Source: Apostichopus japonicus (lineage: Eukaryota; Echinodermata; Holothuroidea; Aspidochirotida; Stichopodidae). Taken from it: a stretch of 64,000 nucleotides of DNA. The stretch lies in assembly GCF_037975245.1 (NCBI RefSeq), contig NC_092578.1, forward strand, positions 19,734,821-19,798,820, written 5' to 3'. Below are positions 32,655 to 43,935 of the stretch, one piece after another. The notes beneath the pieces are model-generated. The model ran no database searches. It was not told the origin of the DNA and was given only the letters and a program-made list of their open reading frames with translations. The translations under genes and the position numbers were made by a program. The stretch's first letter is position 1, and each line of letters begins with the position of its first letter.

Positions 32655-35600
32655 AAAGTGCGAAGCGTAGACGAGAAGAATGGCGACTTCGAGCCCGACT
32701 TCAAGCGTGTATAGTTAAGTTGAAGGATCATAGAAATGAAGAAATGGCGAGCGGTCGATTCGGGCGCTTTGGAATTGATGAAGAAGTCCGAATTTTGATA
32801 TAGCCTACCTATTACTAGTAGTAGGCATAGTATAAACTAGAGACTACTACTACTAGTAGTAGTAGTATGCTACTAGTAGTAATACTATACTACTATTATA
32901 GGCGTAACTGCATGTTAGGAATCAATACTTAGTTTTGTACTGGTGAATCCAAGGGGGAGGGGCGTCATGCTGACCCAGAGGTGATTCACAATATGTCTAA
33001 TGCCCCATTGTTTGTCCTATGTACACCGTATAACAATGTGCAACGTATTGTCTGCAATTTTGATAAATATATTATTACCAAGTACTCACTCCACATGTTA
33101 TTCAGCACTATAGCCTGGCTATACTGTACGTATTTCATGGACTTTTGTGGATGGAATTGGAAGCCCTTAGTTTGTAATGACTTTGTAAACTGCAGTGATT
33201 GAGATCCAAGCTTGTTTGGACAGGGTGTTAAGCTATTTGAATAAAATTGTGACAGGTGATCAGCATGAGATCCAAGAGAACTTCATATGTCATTTAAAAG
33301 CATTGACTATCCAATTTGGCCTTAGTTTCAAAAGATGGTTTACTGACAACACACCCTGGCAGTAGATGTCAATGATCGTTAACATGCTGATAAAAAAGGA
33401 TAGTGCTGGCAGTAGAAGCACAACCAAAAACATTGGAAAGGAAAGTAAAGCTGCACTCAAAGACACAAAATATTTTGCATGGTTCCATGACTGGTCTATG
33501 GAAGTTGCCATCATGATAAATAACAGTATGTCCATGATGGATGCCTCCTATAAACGAAGACTCTGGAGCAAAATGTTGTTCTTCCATAGTTTAATGGAGT
33601 GGCACCTGGTTAATGGAGAGCAAGCACAGTGTATATAAAATACTGGGGTAAGTCTGAGCAACTGGATATTTGAAAGACTCTCCCATATTGGAATGTAACT
33701 TTTAGCTCGAACCAGCTATGCCACTTGATATATTGTGACTCAGCATCTTCACTCTGTCAATCTATCTAGCTGTTATCCATCTGTTATTCATCTTTCTATA
33801 GTACCTTTTTGAAGTAACTACTGAATGGGCGGTGTGAAAACCCCTCATAGCACTGCAACTGTATGACAGCCTTTGGCTTAGCCATCCTTTACCAACTTTA
33901 AACCCTGCAGTCTTGTGTTTGAGGCAAGTGGGATTGCTTGACAAAAGATTGAACTATTAAGTTTATGTAGACAGCTCAAAATTGGCAAAATACAATTAGC
34001 TTCCTACTCGTATTAACATGTAATAGATCAAGGTGGTAAGTTTGTTCACCATACATGTATCTGTGCTAGCAGCCTAGGATGTCATCATTTACAGTTTGTA
34101 TTTAGGAATTCTATAAAAATTATGTCTTTTTCTTTCACCTTGACACATGATGTGGTCGAGTATTTATTTATGAATCAAGTAGAGCCTTGTTTACAGGAAA
34201 CCTGCAGCATATCATACAACATGCCAGTTTCAGGGTTTGCAAATCACTCAATCTTTTGGTATACTGTATATGACCAGTTTACAGTGGTAACTTATCAGTA
34301 GTATTAAAAAAGCTATGTAAATTAAGGGTTAAAATTTCACAACTTTAGTGTGATTTTAATGGATTAGCTGTATTACATGTATCTATGGTTGTTTAAGTGC
34401 TCTGGAAACTCTTTTTGTGATGGATTTTTGTGAAAGTTGGATGCAATTTCCTCTGCAAGGTCACAATTGCAACCACAAGCATTTCTGTGTCAACTTAAAA
34501 TGTTCATCCTCTCAGTTTAGTTTAGTCACTGGGCTGGTGTTCATCCAATCATCTGTTGGCAAAATTTTCAGACATTGTATGAGAAGAAATTCAATAATTT
34601 CACCTATGGCAGTGAGCAAAACTTTTGCCAAAAGTGCGCAACACTGGCAAATACTTCACACAAAATACCCGACATCACACTCATATTTTCATGCATATTG
34701 TGTTGAAATTTTTTATCTTTTCATTCTATTTATGTCAAGAGACATGCTGAAGGGCATAAGAAGCCTCATAGAGAAAGTTTCATGAGTGCAAGTAGTAGCA
34801 GAAAGACATGACAGTAATCACATGGAGACTGATTTGGCTGGACATTCCAACTGAAAATTATAATTTAGTTTTATCAATTTATATGTCTTTCACCAGCCAT
34901 GATTGCTAATATTAAAGGAATACTATGCATACCTGAGAAGGCAATGGATTGAGAGGAGGCATATTTCTTGGTCTTGCAGGTTTATGTGTATGTAGTTGTT
35001 TAAAGCTGCAGTATGGTATAATGCAATTAACCTCATATTGTGATAAGTTAAATACTGTCCTTGGATACAGTTAGTATTTTACCTTTGCAGGCATTCTATA
35101 TATGTTTACTCCTTTAGGTACTGTAAAACTTCATAGGATCAAGCAAATGATCCCAATAACTATAAAAAGCAACTCAATGTTATTATTGATCACAATTCAA
35201 GTCAATTGAGAAAGCACTGTATGCAAGCAGAATAACAATTGGAATGGTTGTTCAATGATGATAAAAAAGGGGTGTGGCAGAAAAGGTTTGTAGGTATACA
35301 GTATTTGCTCTTGTTACTATCATAATTAAACAACGTTAAAATAAATAACAAATTTTAACATTAAAACGCTATAGAAATATGCCCTTTGCAAATCACAGGT
35401 GACATATGTTCTGTTCAATTATTGACAGATCTATTTAGTCTAAAATGGTTCTTTTCACTGTGAAAAGGTATTTGTTGTGGCATGAAATAGTTATCCTTCA
35501 GCAGGGTTCATATAATGTTATTTTCTGAACATTGCAGCAAATGAACCCACCCATTGTATGTTAAACATTCTGTGGTTTCAGTCAGTCTTGACAGTCAATT

Positions 35601-37456
35601 AACATTTCCTTGCTGTCAAGGAAGTATGCAATTACCTCTTTGTTTAATTAACAAGAAATATCATGTTGCATTGTGCCTGGATCAAACACAAGAGCAAACT
35701 TAAATTATGTGCATTTTGTGTATGGCATTTTGTAGTTTTGGTTTCTTGCTGAAAGCTTTGTAGTCAGGTCGGTGTGTCTGGGTGTATATGTGTATGTGTG
35801 TGACACTTAAGTTTGTATACACGATAACTCAACAAGGGCTATGATTGATCAGTGCTATATTTGGTGGGTGGGTGGTCCATAACTAGTTGACAAAAATATT
35901 GATTTTGGTGCTCATATCATGAATATTAATGAGGTCACAGGGTTAAACCTACAGTAGACAACCATAAGTCACAGATTCATCAAAGGTGAGTGTGTTATTG
36001 ATAGGTAGCTTACACATGGCGATGTGTGTTATAATGGATAACGTGTGTATTTATGAGGAGGTGTGGCTTTGTAAGGCAATTATTGATCTTGCTTCATCAG
36101 TAAATACTTGGAGTGTTCCCTGTTACTCAATGAGCAGCAGCAGGAACCATGAAATGTTTTCATTCTGGTTGACAGTACCTTGCTATGCCAAATGTATCTT
36201 GGAAATACCATAGCTGGTTGTGTTTCATATGTAAATAAGTATGTGCTTATTTCTACTTACGATCTAGTTGCTGGGAAAAGCAGCGATTTGTTTTGTTATT
36301 CTAGTGACATCTGGTGACATTGCAACAAGAGGACTGTACTTGGTGATTTCAATAAACTCAAGTCGCAATTGATAATGGTATTTTATTGTTTATTTCATTA
36401 ACTATTATTGACAGATGAATGCAAATCCCCATTCCTGACATTGTTATTATTACGGAAGGGACAGAAATCTTGTCATGGTGCTCTCGAGCAAAAAATAATT
36501 TAAAATTATTAGATGAACCCAATTGCCTGTGATGCTATAACATCATTTGATGTTGTAACAACTATGTCACAAAGCTATTGCATTCTTTGGACACGGTCAC
36601 TAGCAGACCATAATGCTGTCACATTGAATATTCAGATAAGGTGACAAACAATTCAGTCTGCTACAATTCGAACTCCTGATTGCTAAATGAGTGTTAAATT
36701 GGATTAAAGGATTGATGCCACGGCATGAAACAAGGAAAGTCGAAGACTAGGTGTTATGAAGAAGAAGTTGTACTTTACTTTCTTTGTGAAGGAAAAGAAA
36801 ACGTACATATTGATCTTTGAAGTGTTAACACTGGGTAGGTGTGTGTGTGTGTGTGGGGGGGGGGGGTCCATTGCAACCAACCTTCACACTAACTCCGTCA
36901 GCATGTGTACCGCACATACTGAGCAGAACATTTTGGGTGGGTCTCCCCCCCCCACCATGACTATCTCTCTACGGAGGCTGATTTATGTATAACATTTCCA
37001 CTCTGCTCCCTCCCCCATATACCCAAGTGTTTTTGTAGGGAAATCTCGGAAAGTTGCACCTACAACAGCACTCCTAATGCTAAACAACAGCCCGATCATT
37101 TAAGTTTGGAAAAGGCAATGGTCAGGCAGAACTCTTCTTCGCACCAACATCATGCAGTATACTACTGCCAAGGGGAGTGGGGGGGGGGGGCTCAATAACC
37201 TCTCATAGGTTGGTCTGATAGGATGAAACATCTCAACACGTTAAGGCTTCGAGCTTTGAAAAATGACAGGTTATGTATTTTACATTAATGCAAACAAAGA
37301 GGTATACATGGCTCTGAATGTAAGTAGAACATAAATAAACTCTAAATGTAAGCCAACAAGAGCGCCCTCTGTTAATATAAGTGTTCTTTGGCCACATTCG
37401 CTTGCCATTTTAACTACGAGACATTTTAAATCGGGAAAGACTATAAACAATAGTGA
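32655..37456. other. Long intergenic stretch, no gene supported
   Basis: AT-rich, mostly unique-looking sequence. It contains a palindromic ACTAGTAGTAGTAGT block at about 32810-32895 and a (GT)n-(G)n run at about 36838-36868. An open frame at 33366-33638 is short, lacks splice signals that fit and resembles nothing I know. A polyadenylation-like AATAAA is at 36351. I call no gene. Confidence 0.5.
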
Positions 37457-37464
37457 GTCCCATC

Positions 37465-38113
37465 CAAGGGCGGCGGAACCGGGGGGCACGTGCCTCCCCT
37501 CCACTTTTACTCAGGTTAAAAATGTGCCCTTTTTCTACATAAAAATTTAGGTGTCTCAAGTTAGCAATAGGCCAGGGAACCAGAATGAACACTCGGGAAG
37601 GGCCGTTTCCGGCCATCTGATGGGTTTGTAAAACCAACAATTTTCTTTTACGCTCCGCGCCAACCGATGGTGGCGCTCCGCTCAGATAGTCGTGCATACA
37701 ACTTTGCAAATCCTGGCTACGCCCCTGACTTTTAATGAATCTCTGTGGGTCAAACTCAAAGCTATTTCGAATGGAAAAAATTGTTAAAATATTAACAAGA
37801 AATAAACTCTAATTCGGAAGATTCCTACATTAGCAACCAGCATGATTTCACCTCATTTTGTCCCAAAAGAAAACTTGTTCCTTGTTTCCCAATTTGCGCA
37901 TTGGATATTGCAGTGCTAGTAGGGCCTATGCATATTTTCCTTATTGGGGGGGGGGGGGGGGTGTTGATGGAGTGATGTGTATACGCAAATAAGATAATAC
38001 AATAAGAGTTACAAAGGGTACTAAATATAAGGCTGCATCAGTCTAATCGAATTTCTGCAAAGTGCCCTTTGATGTCGGTCCCCCCCAGATTAAAAGTGCT
38101 TCCGCCGCCCTTG
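37465..38113. mobile_element. hAT-like MITE, family A, copy 1
   Basis: The ends are CAAGGGCGGCGGAACC and CTTCCGCCGCCCTTG. GTCCCATC at 37457-37464 recurs at 38114-38121. It is 649 bp, carries the shared GC-rich module inverted at 37591-37690 and a G-run at 37948. Two more copies of the family, at 41357 and 48531, are nested inside another element. Confidence 0.92.
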
Positions 38114-38166
38114 GTCCCATCTGTGGTCTTGTACCAACAACATAAGTTCTAAGTTAACGTGGCCTC

Positions 38167-39341
38167 CCACTGTGGCGTAGCTAACATTAGGGGGCAAGAT
38201 TTTCTTAAAGAGGGAAACCCCTCGATGGTTGATGGTAGGAATTACCAAGAAATATATGTATTAACGGGCACCTCGTCTGCACAAATACACATCCAATGGT
38301 TCAGTGGAACATGACACACTTTCACTTAATTTACCTCTATTGCAGAGACATCGTGGTTTCTGCATAATTCCGCACATTATGAAAAGGATAGGCCTACAAT
38401 GAATAAATTAGCTACTCTAATTCACTAGGCCTACATGCCCAGATTTCCACACAAACAAGTTACACTAGGCCCATTGGGCCTATACGTGCAGTGAAAATTC
38501 TCCACAAGTGGCATCATAAGTCGCTGAAAATACACATGTGTTGCTAGCGTTAGTTTGTAATAGTTACAACCGGCCAAATTATTGGCGCTTATTCTGTAGG
38601 ACGACATTGATCAACGGTCTCCGTATGTGGGTATGATAAAGGCCCAAAATGTATAATATCTCGGTCTGATTTCCAAGTTCTGACCTTACATGAAGTATGA
38701 ACATGAGCCCTGAGGTATGAATACTTTTGATTAGAACTCGAAAAAATGTAAAAAGAAGTATTTTGAATCAGGCGCGGCGGAACGGGAAAATTATTGGGGG
38801 GGGGGGGGGGCTAATGCGGGAGACCATCTAAGCGGAGCGCCACCATCGGTTGGCGCGGAGCGTACAAGAAAATTTTGGGTTTGTCAAACCCCCAGATGGC
38901 CGGAAACGGCACTTCCCGAGTGTTTTATGCTGCGAATACCTAGCCCTAAAATATGGGTCTCAAGCCTGCAATTTCTCAGATTGCACGTAAAAATCTGTAA
39001 AAACATTGTAGCCAGGGGACGGGCCGAGGGTCCCCCAGGATTTACTAAAATTATTACACCTATATAGTATACGTGTGCATCGGACAGATCGACAAGTATG
39101 CATTGAAAAATGGGCAGATGCACGTTTCGGAGCCTTGGTAAATATTGGGGGGGGGGGGCTTATCATGCATTTGCCCCCTCAACTTTTTCATTGGGGGCTG
39201 AGCCCCCCCAAGCCCCCCCCCCGGTTCCGCCGCCACTGTTTTGAATTCATCACTGGATTTCATTTGGGGGGGGGGGCAAGACTGTAGCACAAAGCAAATT
39301 TGAAAGTAAAAAATCTGGCTCCCTCTAGCTACGCCACTGGC
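38167..39341. mobile_element. Probable hAT-like element (family D) split by family C
   Basis: The left end CACTGTGGCGTAGCTAAC (38166-38183) and right end GCTACGCCACTG (39330-39341) are imperfect inverted ends; the flanks GGCCTCCC and GCCTTCCC are only near matches, so the target duplication is uncertain. The element at 38769-39238 is inserted inside it. Confidence 0.5.
38769..39238. mobile_element. hAT-like MITE, family C, 470 bp
   Basis: Starts CAGGCGCGGCGGAACGGG and ends GGTTCCGCCGCCACTG. TTTTGAAT at 38761-38768 recurs at 39239-39246. The shared module lies in forward orientation at about 38823-38922 (CTAAGCGGAGCGCCACCATC, then GGTTGGCGCGG and GATGGCCGGAAACGGC). Confidence 0.9.
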
Positions 39342-40917
39342 CTTCCCTAGCTGTATAGACTCGGAATGATATCATAATTATCTACCCTTCCATTCTCCTC
39401 CCACTTTCTACAATAATGCATTTGATCGTCCTGATCATTGCATCAATGGACCCAGCGAGTCCAATTCTAGGGTAAACAGTATTTTTATCGATTTTTATGA
39501 CGTTATATTGTGGAGCGGTATTTGATGCCAATGTAAACTTTGCCCGACTGGCTTGAAATTCTATATTTACATATGAAAAACAAAGCTAATTTTTTCAATG
39601 TCATTTCGATTGCCTCCGACCTCTGGTAACTTTCTTATTATATTTTTTAAAATTGTTTATGTCTTTTTAACATGCCGACTTTTATTCAAGTAGAAAATAA
39701 AAGATATGAAACGTGAGAAGTAAGAGAAAGTGGCATGCTGTATATACGCCACAAATTATTATGCAATTGCATGTTGCATTTCCGACATATTGACGTACAC
39801 GACTACATCACATCCGCTTGGAGTTAAAAGACGGGAAAATCGGGATTTAATTTTCAAAACGACCTTTGCAATTAGCTTTCAAGGTAATTATAAGTTTCAA
39901 GTTTCATCTTTCCAGTGCTGTGGTGTTTGCCCTAGAAAGTATTCTTATGAAGCGCTCTCACATGGAGAGAAACTTACACTGAGCTAATACATGGATATCA
40001 CGTGAAAGCATCGGTCTGCCATAATAAGCATACGGAGGTTCAGCTTCCTATAGACCTCTTCATTTAGACACCATAATTAATCAGGCTAACCCTAATGGTA
40101 AACCTATAGGGTGAGGGTTAACGCCATAATTGTTTGGAAAATTCTTTTCGATGTCGAAAACCTTCCCACTTAATGCCGCACATATAAAATTTAGTTCCAA
40201 CCAAGATTTTGACTTTCTTAAGACTTTAATATTTTGGACATGCCATTCTCCTGTGATTCTGTGACGTTATCACACTCGTTTGGAAGGTGGGGAAGTTTTC
40301 TATAGAACTATTAGTTCTGCAAGTTTCTTTCGATTTTTAGCCTCAGTTTGAAAATATGGCCAGTTGAGCACTTTACCATTTTTAACTTCTAAACCAGAAA
40401 TGGTATGAGCATCCGTCTCGAATATGATTGGGAACTAGTGACCCAATAAGCCATAAAATTCGAAGATCGGACCCTTCCCCCCTTCAAAGACCCCCCCCCC
40501 ACTCTTACGGAATAACTTTAAGAAAACAGGTGTATTGGACTATATAGGCTACAAAACATGTGCACTATTGTGTATAGCTGATCATGTGAAGGTTTATATA
40601 GAAGCACTCCTTCCTTCCGCAAATTGTTCTCATCTGTTATTGGTATATTTCGAATCAGCCTGCTGAACTTTGGTCCGGTAGGTATAGCTATTCAAACATC
40701 TTACATCACTGCTCATTTCTTAGCCGTGCTACTGGGGTATTTTTCTTTATTATTCACTTTTCTTAAAGGATGAATACATCATTTACAAAAGGACAATGAG
40801 CAGCCTAGTAATGAGCAAATAAGAAACCAGAAAGTCAAAGATTTAGTGATTCCTTGCCCATAGGAGAAATTTTGTTAGGGCTTTGATTTCAACTTGAGAG
40901 ATTTGGATATATCATGT
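39342..40917. other. Intergenic DNA, nothing recognised
   Basis: No repeat pair or coding pattern was found. There is a C-run at 40492-40500. Confidence 0.5.
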
Positions 40918-40974
40918 TTGTAGGTCATAGGCGTACGAGGCGGGGGGCAGGGGGGCAGACTGCCCCCCCCCAAA

Positions 40975-41104
40975 TTTCCAGAGGACAAGAAATTCGGGCA
41001 AAAGTCCTGAAAAATTCGGGCAGCCTAAGAGGAGAAATTTTTTTTTTCTCCTCTTAGGCTGCCCGAATTTTTCAGGACTTTTGCCCGAATTTCTTGTCCT
41101 CTGG

Positions 41105-41107
<3 letters not shown>
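40975..41107. repeat. Perfect hairpin, 63-bp arms and T7 loop
   Basis: Arms 40975-41037 and 41045-41107 are exact reverse complements, beginning TTTCCAGAGGACAAGAAATT and ending GCCTAAGAGGAGAAA on the left. The phrase ATTCGGGC occurs twice per arm. The corresponding hairpin in the second family B copy (about 48180-48330) has mismatches and a longer AT loop. Confidence 0.95.
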
Positions 41108-41177
<70 letters not shown>

Positions 41178-41356
41178 AATATGCAGTAGCTTGCCCGAAT
41201 CTTTTTCAAATTTTTGCCCGACAATTCCATGATTTTCTTTATTTAGCATCATGATGAATATTCCCGTGTAACACCACCGTAAGCGCAGTTCATCTGGGCT
41301 ACCACGCTTTTTGCACGATCAATTTTTTTTCTAACTAGTCAATTGTATACCTGGAC

Positions 41357-42010
41357 CAAGGGTGGCGGAACCGGGGGGGGGGGCACAGGGGTACGTCCCC
41401 CCACTTTTCCTCAGGTTAAAAATGTGCCTTTTTTCTACATAAAAATTGAGGTGCCTCAAGTTAGCAAGAGGCCAGGGAACCAGAATGAACACTCGGGAAG
41501 GGCCGTTTCCGGCCATCTGAGGTGTTTGTAAAACCAAAAATTTTCTAGTACGCTCCGCGCCAACTGATGGTGGCGCTCCGCTCAGATAGTCGTGCATACA
41601 ACTTTGTAAATCCTGGCTAAGCCCGTTACATTTAATGAATTTCTGTGGGTCAAACTCAAAACTATTTCGAATGGGAAAAAATTTGTTAAGATATTAACAA
41701 GAACAAAACTCTAATTCGGAAGATTCCTACATTAGCAACTAACATGATTTCACCTCATTTTGTCTCAAAGAAAACTTGTTCTTTGTTTCCCAATTTGCGC
41801 ATTGGATATTGCAGTGTTAGTATGCATATTTTCCTTTAGGGCGGGGGGGGGTGGCGTTGATGGAGTGATGTGTATACACAAATAAGATAATACAATAAGA
41901 GTTATAAAGGGTACTAAATATAAGGCTGCATCAGTCCAATCGAATTTCTGCAAAGTGCCCTTTGATGTCGGTGCCCCCCCCCCAGATTAAAAGTGCTTCC
42001 GCCGCCCGTG
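41357..42010. mobile_element. hAT-like MITE, family A, copy 2 (nested in family B)
   Basis: The ends are CAAGGGTGGCGGAACC and CTTCCGCCGCCCGTG. ACCTGGAC at 41349-41356 recurs exactly at 42011-42018. It holds the shared module at 41491-41590. The interior is very close to copies 1 and 3. Confidence 0.93.
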
Positions 42011-42592
42011 ACCTGGACATACCCAACATGAGTGTATATAAGAAACATTTTCTTTTTCATGGATGGTGGGGGGGGGGGGGGGCTGGAGTGCCTACAAGCC
42101 TAAAAGTACAGGTTTATCATATTCTTTGTTACATTTTAGAATTTTTGTGAGACAAATTGCAGTCTCACCCGACACAGCGACATTATCCCGCCTACGTTTC
42201 GTTGAACAATGTATGTTTTTCTGGAGGTAGCTGAGTACTGTGTTAAAATAATAAATAAGGTAACTAAATAGGAGCTTAAAAAATATACTGTCCCATTTTT
42301 CCCCTTCAAAGTGATGTTACCATTTTTTCTTCTTCTAATTTACCAAATTTTTGGGGAAGTGTAAATTTCTAAAACGTGAGATTATAAAATAAAGAATGTT
42401 TAGGATGCAACTTGCAAGGCCTCAGAAGTGCCGTTTCCGGCAATCTGAGAGGCATTGTTTGCCAAAATTTTTCTTGTACGCTACGCGCCAACCGATGGTG
42501 GCGCTCCGCTTAGATAGTGTCACGGGAACTTTCGGGCACAAAAAGTTCTGCCCCCCCAAACTGAAATGATCCCGTACGCCTATGTTGTAGGT

Positions 42593-43340
42593 TTCACAGT
42601 TTGGGCTGTATTGACCTTCACCAAAACAATAGGGTTCTTTAATTGATATGGATCATCGACATACCAAGTACATATCAAAATCTTACTGCTTACTACAAAG
42701 ATAATGGCCAGAGAGAACCTACAGGAACTCAGTAACTTACGCGAAATGCAGCTCGTATACCGGTTTCGTTGCGACACTTTTGTACGGATGCCTGATCCGG
42801 ACGACGAAATGATATAGGCTTGCGCATCATCGTAGGGCAGAAACACGTATGTGATGACAGTATGGTCGATGATGGGTACCGTAGAATGGGTTTTCTGAAA
42901 ACTACTTCTCTTGACCTCAAAGGAAGTTTGACACGCATGAAATTCCACAGCGATTTTGTTCTCACCAAAGGCAATCTACGTGCTTTGTTGGAAATTAACG
43001 CAATTTCACTTTTAGAGTAATTTTTTTACAAGTTTTCCAGAGCTTTCACCTCTGCTGACCTCAAGTGACTGTTGACCCGTGTCCAATATAATAGGGATCT
43101 TCTACACAATATGGGCCATCTACATACTAAGTATGAAATCCTTCCAAGTTACCCCACCTATAAGATATTGTGTTTACAAGCAGTTTAAGTGGTTTTTAGT
43201 TTGACCTCTGGTGACCTCAAATGAACTTTGACCTCCACCAAAAACAATAGTAGTCCTAATATGGGTTACCCACATGTAGAGTATGAGTTAAATACAAGCT
43301 TCAATTATTGAGATATCGTGTTTACAAGAAAGTGTTACAT
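42593..43340 (+). repeat. Diverged ~130-bp tandem repeat, interrupted
   Basis: GACCTTCACCAAAACAATAG, then GACATACCAAGTA, recurs as TGACCTCCACCAAAAACAAT and CTACATACTAAGTATGAAAT with GATATTGTGTTTACAAG. At least three diverged units lie at about 42610, 43070 and 43210. Bases 42700-43020 between them are of different composition and unexplained. I have an impression, not checked, that this unit is common in marine invertebrate genomes. Confidence 0.55.
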
Positions 43341-43675
43341 ACAAACACGCACACACACACCCGCAAACCCACACAATCACCATCGCATTGATTTCTTCAG
43401 CCTTTGGCAAGGAATCAAAAAGAGGCCTGTTTCTGGATATAATGCCCAGAGAACTACAGCAACTGTAATACAATGACTCAGACTTTTCTATTTTATTCTT
43501 TTTATTTCAAACCAAAAATATAGTATAAATGTAAAAATACACGAGGTACACAAAATATGAATATATAGGTTAAGAGAAAAGATGTGATAAAGAGCTTGAA
43601 ATAAACTTAATTGAAATGTACTGTAAAAATCATTACAATCCCAGTTACCTATACCACTCCACCCCCTCCGAAGAC

Positions 43676-43935
43676 TTAATAATAGAAATAATGATGATAA
43701 TGATGATAATGACGATAATAATAGTAACAACAACAATAATAATAAGAATGATGATGATAAAGATAACAATAGTAATCATAGTAACAACAACAACAAAAAC
43801 AATAATAGCAATAAGAATGATGAGGATGACAATGACGATAATCATAATAAAAGTAATAATAGTAAAACCAACAACAATAATAATAATAACAACAATAAGA
43901 ATGACGATGAATAATAATAATAACAATAAAAGGCA
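43676..43935. repeat. AAT/AAC/ATG trinucleotide-rich simple sequence
   Basis: An imperfect run of AATAATG, ATGATG and AACAAC triplets. The reading frames through it on both strands are low-complexity and I do not call genes there. Confidence 0.9.

Larger units (their letters stand above)
40926..42584. mobile_element. Composite hAT-like element, family B copy 1, carrying nested family A
   Basis: The ends are CATAGGCGTACGAGGC and CCCGTACGCCTATG. TTGTAGGT at 40918-40925 recurs at 42585-42592. Contents in order: G/C-rich end, a perfect 63-bp hairpin, an (AT)n run, a stretch from GCAGTAGCTTGCCCGAATC, the nested family A element (41357-42010), and the shared module inverted at about 42430-42520. 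There is no transposase. Confidence 0.92.

Noticed and set aside
32682-32716. ATGGCGACTTCGAG as the first exon of a gene
   Set aside because: The frame stops after 11 codons and no downstream exon was found, though a promoter nearby is not excluded.
33366-33638. 90-codon frame as a gene
   Set aside because: Single short frame, no similarity recognised, frames also open on the other strand, no splice context.
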